Positions 7,501 to 14,698 of a stretch of 30,267 nucleotides of DNA are shown piece after piece; the stretch's first letter is position 1; each line of letters opens with the position of its first letter. A model generated the notes under the pieces. The model did not search any database and was not told the DNA's origin. It saw nothing but the letters and a program-made list of their open reading frames with translations. Source of the DNA: Clostridia bacterium. GTDB lineage: Bacteria > Bacillota > Clostridia > Saccharofermentanales > Saccharofermentanaceae. A program made the translations under genes and the position numbers. The stretch is from positions 1-30,267 of the forward strand of contig JADGQQ010000069.1 in NCBI GenBank assembly GCA_017881645.1. Direction: 5' to 3'.

Positions 7501-9044
7501 TGGCCATGGATGAACGGGAGGGAAGGTCTGCGGATCTGCCCGGACAGGCGGAACATCAGAGCTACAAGATGATCCGTATTCCTTTTTCCAAGAAGCACAA
7601 GCAGACGCATACACTTCTGGCACCGCAGATGGCTCCGATCCAATTCGAATTCGTTGAAGCTGTTTTCCGCAATTATGGATTCCGGATGCAGTTTTTGAAG
7701 GAAGCAACAGCGGCGGATATTGAATGCGGACTGAGATTTGTAAATAATGACGCATGCTATCCGACCATTCTTGTTGTCGGTCAGCTCGTAAATGCGTTCT
7801 TAACAGGACAGGCAGATCCTGACCATACATCCGTCGCCATTACACAGACCGGCGGCGGCTGCCGTGCGACAAATTATGTTGCTTTCCTCCGTAAAGCTCT
7901 CAAGGAAGCCGGATTCCCTCAGGTTCCGGTTATTGCGCTTTCGGTGCAGGGACTTGAAGGCAATCCGGGAATGAAGTTTACCATACCTATGATTCATCAT
8001 GCGCTGCAGGCGATCAGTTTTGGCGATTTGCTTACGACACTGCTTCTTCGCGTTCGACCTTATGAGACTGTTCCGGGTTCTGCGAACGCGCTGTATCAAT
8101 ACTGGAATACGCGTGCGATTGCGTATTTCAACCGGAAGTCGAAGTTCTCCGGACTTACGGATGAATACAATATGGATCAGGCTTCCAGACATCAGCGCAC
8201 TGCAAAGGAAAAGGAAGCGGCCTGTATCGGCAACGCACTTGCTGACCAACAGCTTGAAAAGACCATGCACCGGTCGATCCGTTCTTTCCGTCAACTGGTG
8301 GATCTGACGATCGAATCTTTTAACCAATTCCCGATGAAAGACATTAAACGCAAACCGCGTGTCGGACTGGTCGGGGAAATCCTCGTCAAATTTCAGCCGG
8401 ATGCGAATAACCATGCGATCGATGTCATTGAAAACGAGGGCTGTGAAGCCGTCCTTCCGGGACTGCTGGACTTCCTTCTGTATTGTCTCTATAACCCGGA
8501 GTGGAAGAGAAAAAATCTTGGACGGAGTGCGTCATCGGCCTGGCTTTCGAGCAGAGGCATCGGTCTCGTTGAAAATTACAGGAAACATATGATTCGCAAG
8601 ATGAAAGATACCGGCAAGTTCCAGCTGCCGGTCCCGATTCACCATCTTGCGGAAAAAGCGGAATCCGTATTGTCCTGCGGCAATGCCTGCGGTGAGGGAT
8701 GGTTCCTTACAGCCGAGATGATCGAACTCATCGAAAGCGGTGTTCCAAACATTATCTGCGCACAGCCTTTTGCCTGTCTGCCCAATCATGTCACCGGGAA
8801 AGGCATGATCAAAGAACTCCGCCGTCAGTTCCCGCATTCAAATATTGTTCCAATCGATTATGATCCCGGAGCCAGTGAAGCGAACCAACTGAACCGAATC
8901 AAGCTCATGGTCAGTACAGCACATTTACAGCATGAAAATGTAACCAATTATCATGAACAAAAAGAACAAGAAGAAAAAAACGCGGGATTCGAGAGTATTA
9001 CACCTGATTTTCACGCTCGATCCTGTGAAGAACCCAACCAGTGA
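4572..9044 (+). CDS. Giant 2-hydroxyacyl-CoA dehydratase activase/reductase-like protein
   Basis: A 1490-aa fusion. Two BadF/BcrA-type ASKHA ATPase domains lie in tandem: the first begins GLDIGSTT (8-15), the second GIDAGSTTTKAVL (320 on). Each keeps the two cysteines that hold the bridging [4Fe-4S] cluster in HgdC-type activators: C124 (TCAGGTG) and C163 (SRCGVF), then C442 (ACSSGCG) and C481 (TRCTVF), both pairs 39 residues apart. A cysteine set follows at C604, C607, C611 and C630, then a DUF2229/HgdB-like half (about 670-1450) with NNDACYP, GGGCRATNY and CGNACGEGW (C1369, C1373). Known relatives couple ATP hydrolysis to low-potential electron transfer. Substrate unknown. The ATG at 4572 follows AAAAGG; the longer upstream reading frame is antisense-like filler inside the previous gene. 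Confidence 0.9.
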   Translation: MHNVLQMGLDIGSTTIKIILLDGDQIVHQQYRRHNSDIRGELIKAFEDLSADFPAQPVKIAITGSGGLSVANWLGLSFVQEVIAETVAISRYNPDTDIIIELGGEDAKITYLHPVPEQRMNGTCAGGTGAFIDQMATLLQTDADGLNDLAKKYTTIYTIASRCGVFAKSDLQPLINEGAAKSDLAASILQAVVNQTIAGLACGRPIRGNVAFLGGPLYFNSELRAAFERTLQHQVKSFWLPENAQLYVAIGAALSAQCEPVILSDVVESFQNNDSYVPDITRIPPLFKDEEEKRAFDERHDRATLVLFDLSKQKGPCFLGIDAGSTTTKAVLINNEGQLIYTYYGGNKGNPVKSSVSIMKDLYSQMPDEAYIAYACVTGYGENIIRAALRVDEGEIETMAHFQSAKFFCPEVDFIIDIGGQDMKCMRIRNGVIDSIMLNEACSSGCGSFIQTFAENLQMDAHSFSVEALSARNPVDLGTRCTVFMNSKVKQAQKEGATVGDISAGLSYSVVRNALYKVIKIRDTSQLGKKIVVQGGTFLNDAILRCFELISGREVIRPNLAGLMGAFGAALVAKKRCKDPSAVSSILGLEELAVFSMSTEMNTCKLCGNHCKLTVSTFSNGRKFTSGNRCEKGEGIIDNKVTVPNLFLYKYNRTFRYKSLAAADAPRGQIGIPRVLNLYENYPFWFTVFTKLGFQVILSAKSDHQLFEKGMDSIPSESVCYPAKLVHGHIEDLIEKGVKTIFYPDIPYERSENENANNHFNCPIVASYPEVIRNNVENLATHNVRFLNPFLPLDNPQKLAASLSEIFANEKVSKAEALAAIAAGDIEYDAFKAEIFQKGQEILEELKRTGKKGIVLAGRPYHCDPEIHHGIPEMINGLGLAVLTEDSVAVPGHLQRPIRVVDQWMYHTRLYEAAAFVAEQANLELVQLNSFGCGLDAVTSDQVQEILESKGKLYTLLKIDEVSNLGAARIRIRSLKVAMDEREGRSADLPGQAEHQSYKMIRIPFSKKHKQTHTLLAPQMAPIQFEFVEAVFRNYGFRMQFLKEATAADIECGLRFVNNDACYPTILVVGQLVNAFLTGQADPDHTSVAITQTGGGCRATNYVAFLRKALKEAGFPQVPVIALSVQGLEGNPGMKFTIPMIHHALQAISFGDLLTTLLLRVRPYETVPGSANALYQYWNTRAIAYFNRKSKFSGLTDEYNMDQASRHQRTAKEKEAACIGNALADQQLEKTMHRSIRSFRQLVDLTIESFNQFPMKDIKRKPRVGLVGEILVKFQPDANNHAIDVIENEGCEAVLPGLLDFLLYCLYNPEWKRKNLGRSASSAWLSSRGIGLVENYRKHMIRKMKDTGKFQLPVPIHHLAEKAESVLSCGNACGEGWFLTAEMIELIESGVPNIICAQPFACLPNHVTGKGMIKELRRQFPHSNIVPIDYDPGASEANQLNRIKLMVSTAHLQHENVTNYHEQKEQEEKNAGFESITPDFHARSCEEPNQ

Positions 9045-9056
9045 GGGGAAAAACAA

Positions 9057-9434
9057 ATGGAATCAGTATTAGCACTTCAGGCTCCGCTGCCTATCGGTCC
9101 TTATTCACAAGCCATTGAATATCGTTCGTTCATTTTCTGTTCAGGTCAGATTCCGCTGGATCCGAGAACATCCGACATCGTCGATCAGGACATCCGCGTA
9201 CAGACAACACAGGTACTCAACAATTTGAAGGCGATTCTGAAGTCTGCGGGATGTGCAATGAATACCGTAGTGAAAACCACTGTATTTCTTCAGGATATGG
9301 CTGATTTTGATGCGTTCAATGAAGTCTACGCCACATATTTTTCCGAACCGTACCCGGCAAGAAGCTGCGTACAGGTCGCAGCGCTCCCCAAAAATGCGAT
9401 GATCGAGATTGAAGCGATCGCTGTAAGATACTAG
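9057..9434 (+). CDS. ridA: RidA-family enamine/imine deaminase
   Basis: A 125-aa protein of the YjgF/YER057c/UK114 family, matching the usual length. RidA hydrolyses reactive 2-aminoacrylate and related imines released by PLP enzymes such as serine/threonine dehydratase, protecting other PLP enzymes. Visible signatures are PIGPYSQAIE near the N-terminus, FCSGQIPLDP, and the C-terminal YPARSCVQVAALPKNAMIEIEAIA, whose arginine binds the substrate carboxylate. GAGGGG just upstream gives a ribosome-binding site. It sits 12 bp after the giant activase and 46 bp before polA, in one apparent transcript. The family also has paralogues with other roles, so a strict RidA function is likely but not certain. 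Confidence 0.93.
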   Translation: MESVLALQAPLPIGPYSQAIEYRSFIFCSGQIPLDPRTSDIVDQDIRVQTTQVLNNLKAILKSAGCAMNTVVKTTVFLQDMADFDAFNEVYATYFSEPYPARSCVQVAALPKNAMIEIEAIAVRY

Positions 9435-9480
9435 GACCTGTCCTTCTGCGGATCAAATCTACCGGAACGGAGGTGTTTGT

Positions 9481-12306
9481 ATGACTGAATTATTTCAAGA
9501 CGACAGAAAACTTCTGCTCATCGACGGAAACAGTATAATCAACCGTTCTTTCTTTGCGCTGGCGGGACGCAGCAATTTGAGCGCTCCGGACGGAACTCCG
9601 ACGGGTGCCCTGAATACCTATCTCAATACGATGTTCAAATTCATAGAAGATATACGGCCTACGCATATCTGTACGCTTTTTGATATGCGGGAGAAGACGT
9701 TTCGTCATCATATGTATGACGGATACAAGGCCAAGCGTAAAGGGATGCCGGATGAACTCGCCGTACAGATGCCGCTTCTTAAAGAGACACTTGACGCGAT
9801 GGGGCATGTACGTTATGAACTTGCCGGATATGAAGCGGACGACCTGATCGGAACTTTTGCGCGCATGGCGGAGAGGGACGGGTTTTCCGTCAGTATTCTG
9901 AGCGGAGATAAAGATGACTTCCAGCTGATTGACAATCATACGGTCGTTCTGATGCCGGTTGCCAAAGCAGGGAAAACATCGACGGAGATCTATGATCTTG
10001 CAGCTCTTCTGGAACGCTACCAAATTACCCCGGAAGAATTTATAACACTCAAATCTCTTATGGGGGACCCGAGCGACAATATCCCGGGTGTTCGGGGCAT
10101 CGGTGAAAAGGGAGCCATTGATCTTGTGAAAAAATACAGGACGCTGGACGGGATCTATGAACATATTTCCGAGCTTTCAGAGGGACTTCGTAATAAACTG
10201 ACAGAAAACAGGGATATGGCGTATCTTTCGTATGACTTGTCGAAAATATGCTGCGAAGCCCCCGTCACTTTGAAGCTTGAAGATCTGGTGTATGGTGAAC
10301 CGGACCGGGAGAAGCTTGCAGGATTGTTCTACCGGCTTGGTTTCCGGAGTCAGATCAAAAAGTGGGGTCTGGACAGCATTTCCGTACCTCAGCATGAGGC
10401 TGAAAAGACACAGGATACGGACAGCGAGCCGACAGGTCCCGCCATTCCGATGACCCTTCCTGTAATCAGAATGAATGAATCCTATGAGGCATTCACGGCT
10501 GCATATTTTGAGGTGCGAGCTGAAAATGAAAATCATACTGATATTTCGATTGACACGACGACAAGAGACGCGGCGGGCTGTCCTGTTGCATATGTTCTGA
10601 TCTGCCTTTCGAACGAGCTGATTTTCGCCTTCGTGCCATCGGAATCCGGGAGAATTCTTCGTTTCCTTTACGAACAGGGAATCGGCCGGGATGCGCACGG
10701 TGAGCTTCCGATAGGACACAGCATTAAGAATCGTTTTCGCGGACTCCCGTTTGTTCTGCCTTTTGACTCCTGCTTTGATACGGAAATCGCAGGATACATT
10801 TTGAATCAGATTGAGGGCGGATCACCGACTTTTGAAATGTTATATGAGCATGCCACACAGGAGACCTTTCCGAGACATTCACTGTTTGCAGGAAGCACGG
10901 ATCGCACGGAACTACTTCCGCAAAGCCCGATGGAGCAGCTTCTTGCCATGAGCGGTGCTGATACGGAAACGGATACCGATACGGGCTGCAGCCGGCAGCT
11001 GCTTGAAGAAGCGGCATGGCGGTCGCTGCTTTGCCGGCGCATGGCTTATTTCCAAAAACAAAAAATAACAGAGTATGCCATCGGTAAACTCCTGTACGAA
11101 ATTGAATTTCCGCTTGTGCTGAAACTGGATCAAATGGAGAGATCGGGTGTTCTTGTCGACAGGAATACTCTGCAGGAGATTCATGTGTCTTTTGAAGCTG
11201 AATTGAACCGGCTGACGGCCGCTATTCTTGAGAAGAGCGGAGTCAATTTCAATATTCTGTCGCCCAAACAGCTCGGACAGGTGCTTTTCGAAAAACTTCA
11301 GCTGCCGTCCGGCAGGAAAAACAGCAGCGGGACGTATTCTACGGATTCCGATGAATTGATGCGTCTGATCGACGCCCATCCGGTTGTTAGAGATATTCTG
11401 AATTTTCGGCAGATTTCCAAATTGGATTCAACTTTTGTGCTGGGTCTGCAGAAAGTCATTGATCCGGCGGACGGGCGGGTACATTCCAATTTTTCACAGG
11501 CTATGACCAACACGGGACGGCTTTCTTCCGCAGAACCAAATCTGCAGAATATTCCGATCCGCAGCGATCTTGGCAGTCAGATCCGGAAGGCATTTGTAGC
11601 GCCGGCGGGCTATGTGCTGCTGGATGCCGATTATTCGCAGATCGAGCTGCGTCTGCTTGCACATCTGTCGCAGGACCGGAACATGCTTGACGCTTTTCTT
11701 CATAACGAGGATATTCATGTCAATACAGCTTCGAAAATATTCAATGTCCCGAGAGAGATGGTACTTCCGGCCATGCGGTCAGCCGCGAAAACGGTCAATT
11801 TCAGCATTGTGTACGGGATCAGTGACTTCGGTCTGGCACAGGATCTTGGCATTTCCTATCAGGAAGCGCATCATTATATCGAGCATTATTATGCGCAGTA
11901 CCCGATGATTCGTGCCTATCTGGATTCGCTTAAGAAAATGGGTTATGAAAAGGGATATGTCGAGACGATGTTCGGGCGCCGCAGGATTGTAAAAGAACTG
12001 ACATCTCCGAACCGCAATATCCGGTCCTTCGGCGAGCGGGCTGCCATGAACACTCCTGTCCAGGGAACGGCGGCGGATATCATAAAGATCGCAATGAATC
12101 GCGTGAGTACCGGTCTTGCGGAAAAGAAACTGGATGCGAGACTGATTTTGCAGGTTCACGATGAACTTATTGTCGAGTGCAGGACGGAACAGGCCGCAGA
12201 GGCCTCTGTCGTGCTGAAAGAGGCCATGGAAGGTGCGGCGCATCTGGATGTGCCATTAACGGCGGAAGTCAATCAGGGGCAAAGCTGGTACTTGTGCAAA
12301 GTCTAA
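9481..12306 (+). CDS. polA: DNA polymerase I
   Basis: A 941-aa family A polymerase for Okazaki fragment maturation and repair. The N-terminal 5' nuclease is intact (LLLIDGNSIINRSFFAL, SGDKDDFQLID, GDPSDNIPGVRGIGEKG). The polymerase domain has motif A DADYSQIELRLLAHL (from D715), motif B RSAAKTVNFSIVYG and motif C VHDELIVE (H893-D894). The middle 3'-5' exonuclease domain is present but appears dead: the first metal site reads D358-T-T360 where active enzymes have D-x-E, and the later Exo motifs are not recognisable. This matches the proofreading-deficient Pol I common in Gram-positives. GGAGGT precedes the ATG. The next gene, coaE, follows after 21 bp, as in many Firmicutes. Confidence 0.97.
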   Translation: MTELFQDDRKLLLIDGNSIINRSFFALAGRSNLSAPDGTPTGALNTYLNTMFKFIEDIRPTHICTLFDMREKTFRHHMYDGYKAKRKGMPDELAVQMPLLKETLDAMGHVRYELAGYEADDLIGTFARMAERDGFSVSILSGDKDDFQLIDNHTVVLMPVAKAGKTSTEIYDLAALLERYQITPEEFITLKSLMGDPSDNIPGVRGIGEKGAIDLVKKYRTLDGIYEHISELSEGLRNKLTENRDMAYLSYDLSKICCEAPVTLKLEDLVYGEPDREKLAGLFYRLGFRSQIKKWGLDSISVPQHEAEKTQDTDSEPTGPAIPMTLPVIRMNESYEAFTAAYFEVRAENENHTDISIDTTTRDAAGCPVAYVLICLSNELIFAFVPSESGRILRFLYEQGIGRDAHGELPIGHSIKNRFRGLPFVLPFDSCFDTEIAGYILNQIEGGSPTFEMLYEHATQETFPRHSLFAGSTDRTELLPQSPMEQLLAMSGADTETDTDTGCSRQLLEEAAWRSLLCRRMAYFQKQKITEYAIGKLLYEIEFPLVLKLDQMERSGVLVDRNTLQEIHVSFEAELNRLTAAILEKSGVNFNILSPKQLGQVLFEKLQLPSGRKNSSGTYSTDSDELMRLIDAHPVVRDILNFRQISKLDSTFVLGLQKVIDPADGRVHSNFSQAMTNTGRLSSAEPNLQNIPIRSDLGSQIRKAFVAPAGYVLLDADYSQIELRLLAHLSQDRNMLDAFLHNEDIHVNTASKIFNVPREMVLPAMRSAAKTVNFSIVYGISDFGLAQDLGISYQEAHHYIEHYYAQYPMIRAYLDSLKKMGYEKGYVETMFGRRRIVKELTSPNRNIRSFGERAAMNTPVQGTAADIIKIAMNRVSTGLAEKKLDARLILQVHDELIVECRTEQAAEASVVLKEAMEGAAHLDVPLTAEVNQGQSWYLCKV

Positions 12307-12327
12307 TGACGACGGGGGGACTGCAGC

Positions 12328-12936
12328 GTGTTTGTAATCGGAATCACAGGCGGAATCGGAACAGGGAAGAGTACCGCAGCGAAAATTTTCGCGGAGCGCG
12401 GAGTTCGCGTGCTTGATGCGGATGAAATTTCTAAAAAGGTAACCGGACCGCAGGGAAGTGCGCTGGAATTAATCCGGGCTCTCCTTGGGAACAAAGCCGT
12501 CGACTCATCAGGCAATCTGAATCGCAAGTATGTTGCGTCACTGGTCTTTTCCGACCGGACCAAGCTGGATAAATTGTCGGCGATTATTCATAAGCAGGTG
12601 CTGGAAGAAATCGGGTTGGAACTGGAAAAGGAACGTGAAAAAGCAACCAAAGTCATTATTCTGGATGTTCCGATTCCGGTGCAGAAAGGGTTTCTGGACG
12701 TCTGCAATCAGGTCTGGGTCATCAGTGCCGACGAGCAGGTGCGTCTTTCCAGAATCATGGACCGCGGGATGGACGCTGATGATGCCAAACGCCGTATGGC
12801 CATGCAGATGACACGCGAGGAATATGAAAACCTGGCGGATATTGTCATTGAAAACAATGAAGACGAAGACGAACTGAGGGAGAAAATTGAAGTTCATATC
12901 AAGGGAGAACTTGAAAAAAGGGGAATACGCATATGA
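12328..12936 (+). CDS. coaE: Dephospho-CoA kinase
   Basis: Catalyses the last step of coenzyme A synthesis, phosphorylating the 3'-hydroxyl of dephospho-CoA with ATP. A P-loop GITGGIGTGKST lies at residues 5-16, followed by RVLDADEIS, the conserved substrate-binding acidic motif, and VIILDVPIPVQKG, the CoA-kinase LDVPLLFE-like segment. The length of 202 aa is normal. The start is GTG at 12328 with GGGGGA about 8 nt upstream. It follows polA by 21 bp and overlaps the next small membrane protein gene by 4 nt (ATGA), indicating tight coupling. Confidence 0.95.
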   Translation: MFVIGITGGIGTGKSTAAKIFAERGVRVLDADEISKKVTGPQGSALELIRALLGNKAVDSSGNLNRKYVASLVFSDRTKLDKLSAIIHKQVLEEIGLELEKEREKATKVIILDVPIPVQKGFLDVCNQVWVISADEQVRLSRIMDRGMDADDAKRRMAMQMTREEYENLADIVIENNEDEDELREKIEVHIKGELEKRGIRI

Positions 12937-13253
12937 ATACAAATTCGATCATTGCACTTTGTTTTGCGGGATTTTCCGTGATGCTTCTTGCGGCAGCTTT
13001 TCTTTTTCATAAGAAAAAGGACTCACTGATCCCGAAATATATCCGCATTTGCACGGGTTTTTATATTTCCGGAACACTGCTGATTCTGCTGATAACTTTT
13101 ATAAAATCAAACCTTCCCGGCAGCTTCATCTGGCTCAGTGAAATCTTCATATTCATAATTTATGCAGCGAGCTGCGGCATGGTGGTTTACATAATAAAAA
13201 AATTCGCCGTAGCGGATAACCCGGCGGCGAATGGTGATGTCGGGAAGAATTGA
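12933..13253 (+). CDS. Small three-span membrane protein, unknown
   Basis: A 106-aa protein with three hydrophobic segments at about residues 6-25, 38-57 and 67-88, separated by a basic loop (HKKKDS) and a short polar turn (KSNLPGS), with a hydrophilic tail. No family is recognised. The ATG overlaps the stop of coaE by 4 nt and a GGGGAA lies 13 nt before it, so it is probably translated by coupling with coaE. Its stop codon falls within a 12-bp palindrome. The coding direction and tight overlap favour a real gene, but the function cannot be stated. Confidence 0.65.
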   Translation: MNTNSIIALCFAGFSVMLLAAAFLFHKKKDSLIPKYIRICTGFYISGTLLILLITFIKSNLPGSFIWLSEIFIFIIYAASCGMVVYIIKKFAVADNPAANGDVGKN

Positions 13254-13261
13254 CCGGTCAA
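13250..13261. repeat. 12-bp perfect palindrome at the gene end
   Basis: TTGACCGGTCAA is fully self-complementary and contains the TGA stop of the upstream membrane protein gene. It is immediately next to the terminator-like hairpin at 13262-13291, so it may be part of the same termination structure. Confidence 0.6.
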
Positions 13262-13291
13262 ACCGGATCATCGACTGAACGATAATCCGGT
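13262..13291 (-). terminator. Probable terminator between convergent genes
   Basis: ACCGGATCATCG and CGATAATCCGGT form a 12-bp stem with a single C-A mismatch around ACTGAA. On the minus strand the stem is followed by a short TTT, so it more likely ends ychF, but the T-tract is weak on either strand. Confidence 0.42.
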
Positions 13292-13301
13292 GTTACGAAA
13301 A

Positions 13302-14393
13302 TCAGACGTTAAACCGGAAGAGCGTTATATCTCCGTCTTTCATCACATATTCCTTGCCTTCTGAGCGGACGAGGCCTTTTTCGCGGGCCGCCGCATATGT
13401 TTTGCTGTCCATCAGATCCTGAAAAGCAACAATCTCCGCACGGATAAAACCGCGCTCAAAATCCGAGTGGATCTTTCCGGCGGCCTGCGGAGCCTTCGTG
13501 CCTTTCTTAATGGTCCAGGCACGGCATTCGTCGGGACCGCTTGTCAGAAATGATATTTGGCCGAGAAGCTTGTAGCAGGCCTGAATCATTTTATCAAGAC
13601 CGGACTGATCAAGCCCCAAATCTTCAAGAAATGCCTTGCGTTCATCGTCTTCAAGCATTGCAATTTCTTCTTCGATTCTAGCTGATATAACAACAACTTC
13701 TGCGCCTTCCTGTTCTGCAAACACACGGACAGCTTTTACATAATCCGGTTCCGGACCGCCGATGGCGTCTTCGGATATATTGGCTGCGTAGAGGATCGGT
13801 TTTGAGGAAAGAAGCGCCAGATCCTTGACATAAACCTGCTCATCTTCGCTGAAAGAGAGGGTTCTGGCGGACTTGCCCTGCTCGAGTGCCGCATAGATCT
13901 GTTCAGATACTTTGAGCTCGTGTTCGAATTTTTTGTCACCGCCTTTGAGCATTTTGCGGCATTTATCGATTCGTCTTTCCATATAGTCCATATCGGACAG
14001 AATGAGTTCAAGATCAATCGTCTCAATATCCCGGGTCGGATTTGTGGCACCGTCGACATGGATTACGTTCTCGTCGTCGAAACAACGGACCACGTGAACA
14101 ATCGCGTCAACTTCCCGGATGGTTCCAAGAAACTTGTTGCCGAGTCCTTCACCTTTACTGGCACCGCGGACAAGACCGGCAATATCAACAAATTCGACAA
14201 CCGCAGGGGTCGTCTTGACGGGGTTGTACATCTCAGCAAGACGGTCGAGACGGGTATCGGGAACCGCGACAATGCCGACGTTCGGCTCAATCGTGCAGAA
14301 CGGATAATTTGCGGATTCGGCGCCCGCTTTCGTAATTGCATTGAAAAGTGTACTTTTTCCGACATTCGGAAGACCAACGATTCCCAGCTTCAT
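13302..14393 (-). CDS. ychF: Ribosome-associated ATPase YchF (OLA1 family)
   Basis: A 363-aa Obg-related P-loop protein that prefers ATP to GTP, binds ribosomes and is linked to stress and translation control. The P-loop GLPNVGKST is at residues 7-15, the switch region FVDIAGLVRGASKGEGLGNKF follows, and the base-recognition loop reads NISE instead of NKxD, the change that gives YchF its ATP preference. A C-terminal TGS-type domain follows (IHSDFERGFIRAEIVAFQDL). The start has AGAGG upstream on the minus strand, and a strong promoter lies just beyond. It stands alone on the minus strand between two plus-strand gene blocks. Confidence 0.96.
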   Translation of the reverse strand: MKLGIVGLPNVGKSTLFNAITKAGAESANYPFCTIEPNVGIVAVPDTRLDRLAEMYNPVKTTPAVVEFVDIAGLVRGASKGEGLGNKFLGTIREVDAIVHVVRCFDDENVIHVDGATNPTRDIETIDLELILSDMDYMERRIDKCRKMLKGGDKKFEHELKVSEQIYAALEQGKSARTLSFSEDEQVYVKDLALLSSKPILYAANISEDAIGGPEPDYVKAVRVFAEQEGAEVVVISARIEEEIAMLEDDERKAFLEDLGLDQSGLDKMIQACYKLLGQISFLTSGPDECRAWTIKKGTKAPQAAGKIHSDFERGFIRAEIVAFQDLMDSKTYAAAREKGLVRSEGKEYVMKDGDITLFRFNV

Positions 14394-14698
14394 CCATTAC
14401 CTCTTTCATCCATGTCTTTTGGAACCAGATTATTATAACACGAGTCATCCATGCGGCAATGTCACTTTATTCACAAATTTCTCACATAAAAGCTAACCAA
14501 AACTCTGCTTATTCTTCACATGTACGGATTAACTTCCATTTTGAAGAACTCGGGAAAGCAGGATCATTTGTATGGGCGAAAACGGAGAGAAGCATGGTTG
14601 CTGCTATTGTCTGTTATCGCATTCTATTGTCGAATAAAGATCCATGGATCTCTCCGCCGTTTGCGTATGATTAGGTAAACAAAAAAGGAGGGGAGAGC
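14394..14698. other. Intergenic region between ychF and comM
   Basis: About 305 nt without an assigned gene. The left end holds the ychF promoter. The rest contains a 52-codon open frame (14520-14678) with a basic N-half and a single hydrophobic stretch (AWLLLLSVIAFY), ending just before the comM ribosome-binding site. No good ribosome-binding site precedes its ATG; an internal TTG at 14568 has GCAGGA nearby. Many Firmicutes carry yraN immediately before comM, and none is intact here. I do not call a gene. Confidence 0.4.
14432..14459 (-). promoter_or_regulatory. Promoter of ychF
   Basis: On the minus strand TTGCCG (14459-14454), a 16-bp spacer and a perfect TATAAT (14437-14432), with TGT as an extended -10. 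The leader is about 30 nt. Confidence 0.6.

Noticed and set aside
7023..7643. Minus-strand open frame of 206 codons inside the giant activase
   Set aside because: It is antisense to a gene with clear domain motifs in this interval, and no ribosome-binding site or recognisable protein feature is seen.
9490..10164. Minus-strand open frame of 224 codons opposite polA
   Set aside because: It is a shadow of the polA 5' nuclease coding region; its composition is that of an antisense frame.
14348..14674. Plus-strand open frame of 108 codons starting inside ychF
   Set aside because: Its first part is antisense to the ychF start and the ychF promoter, with no ribosome-binding site or family resemblance.
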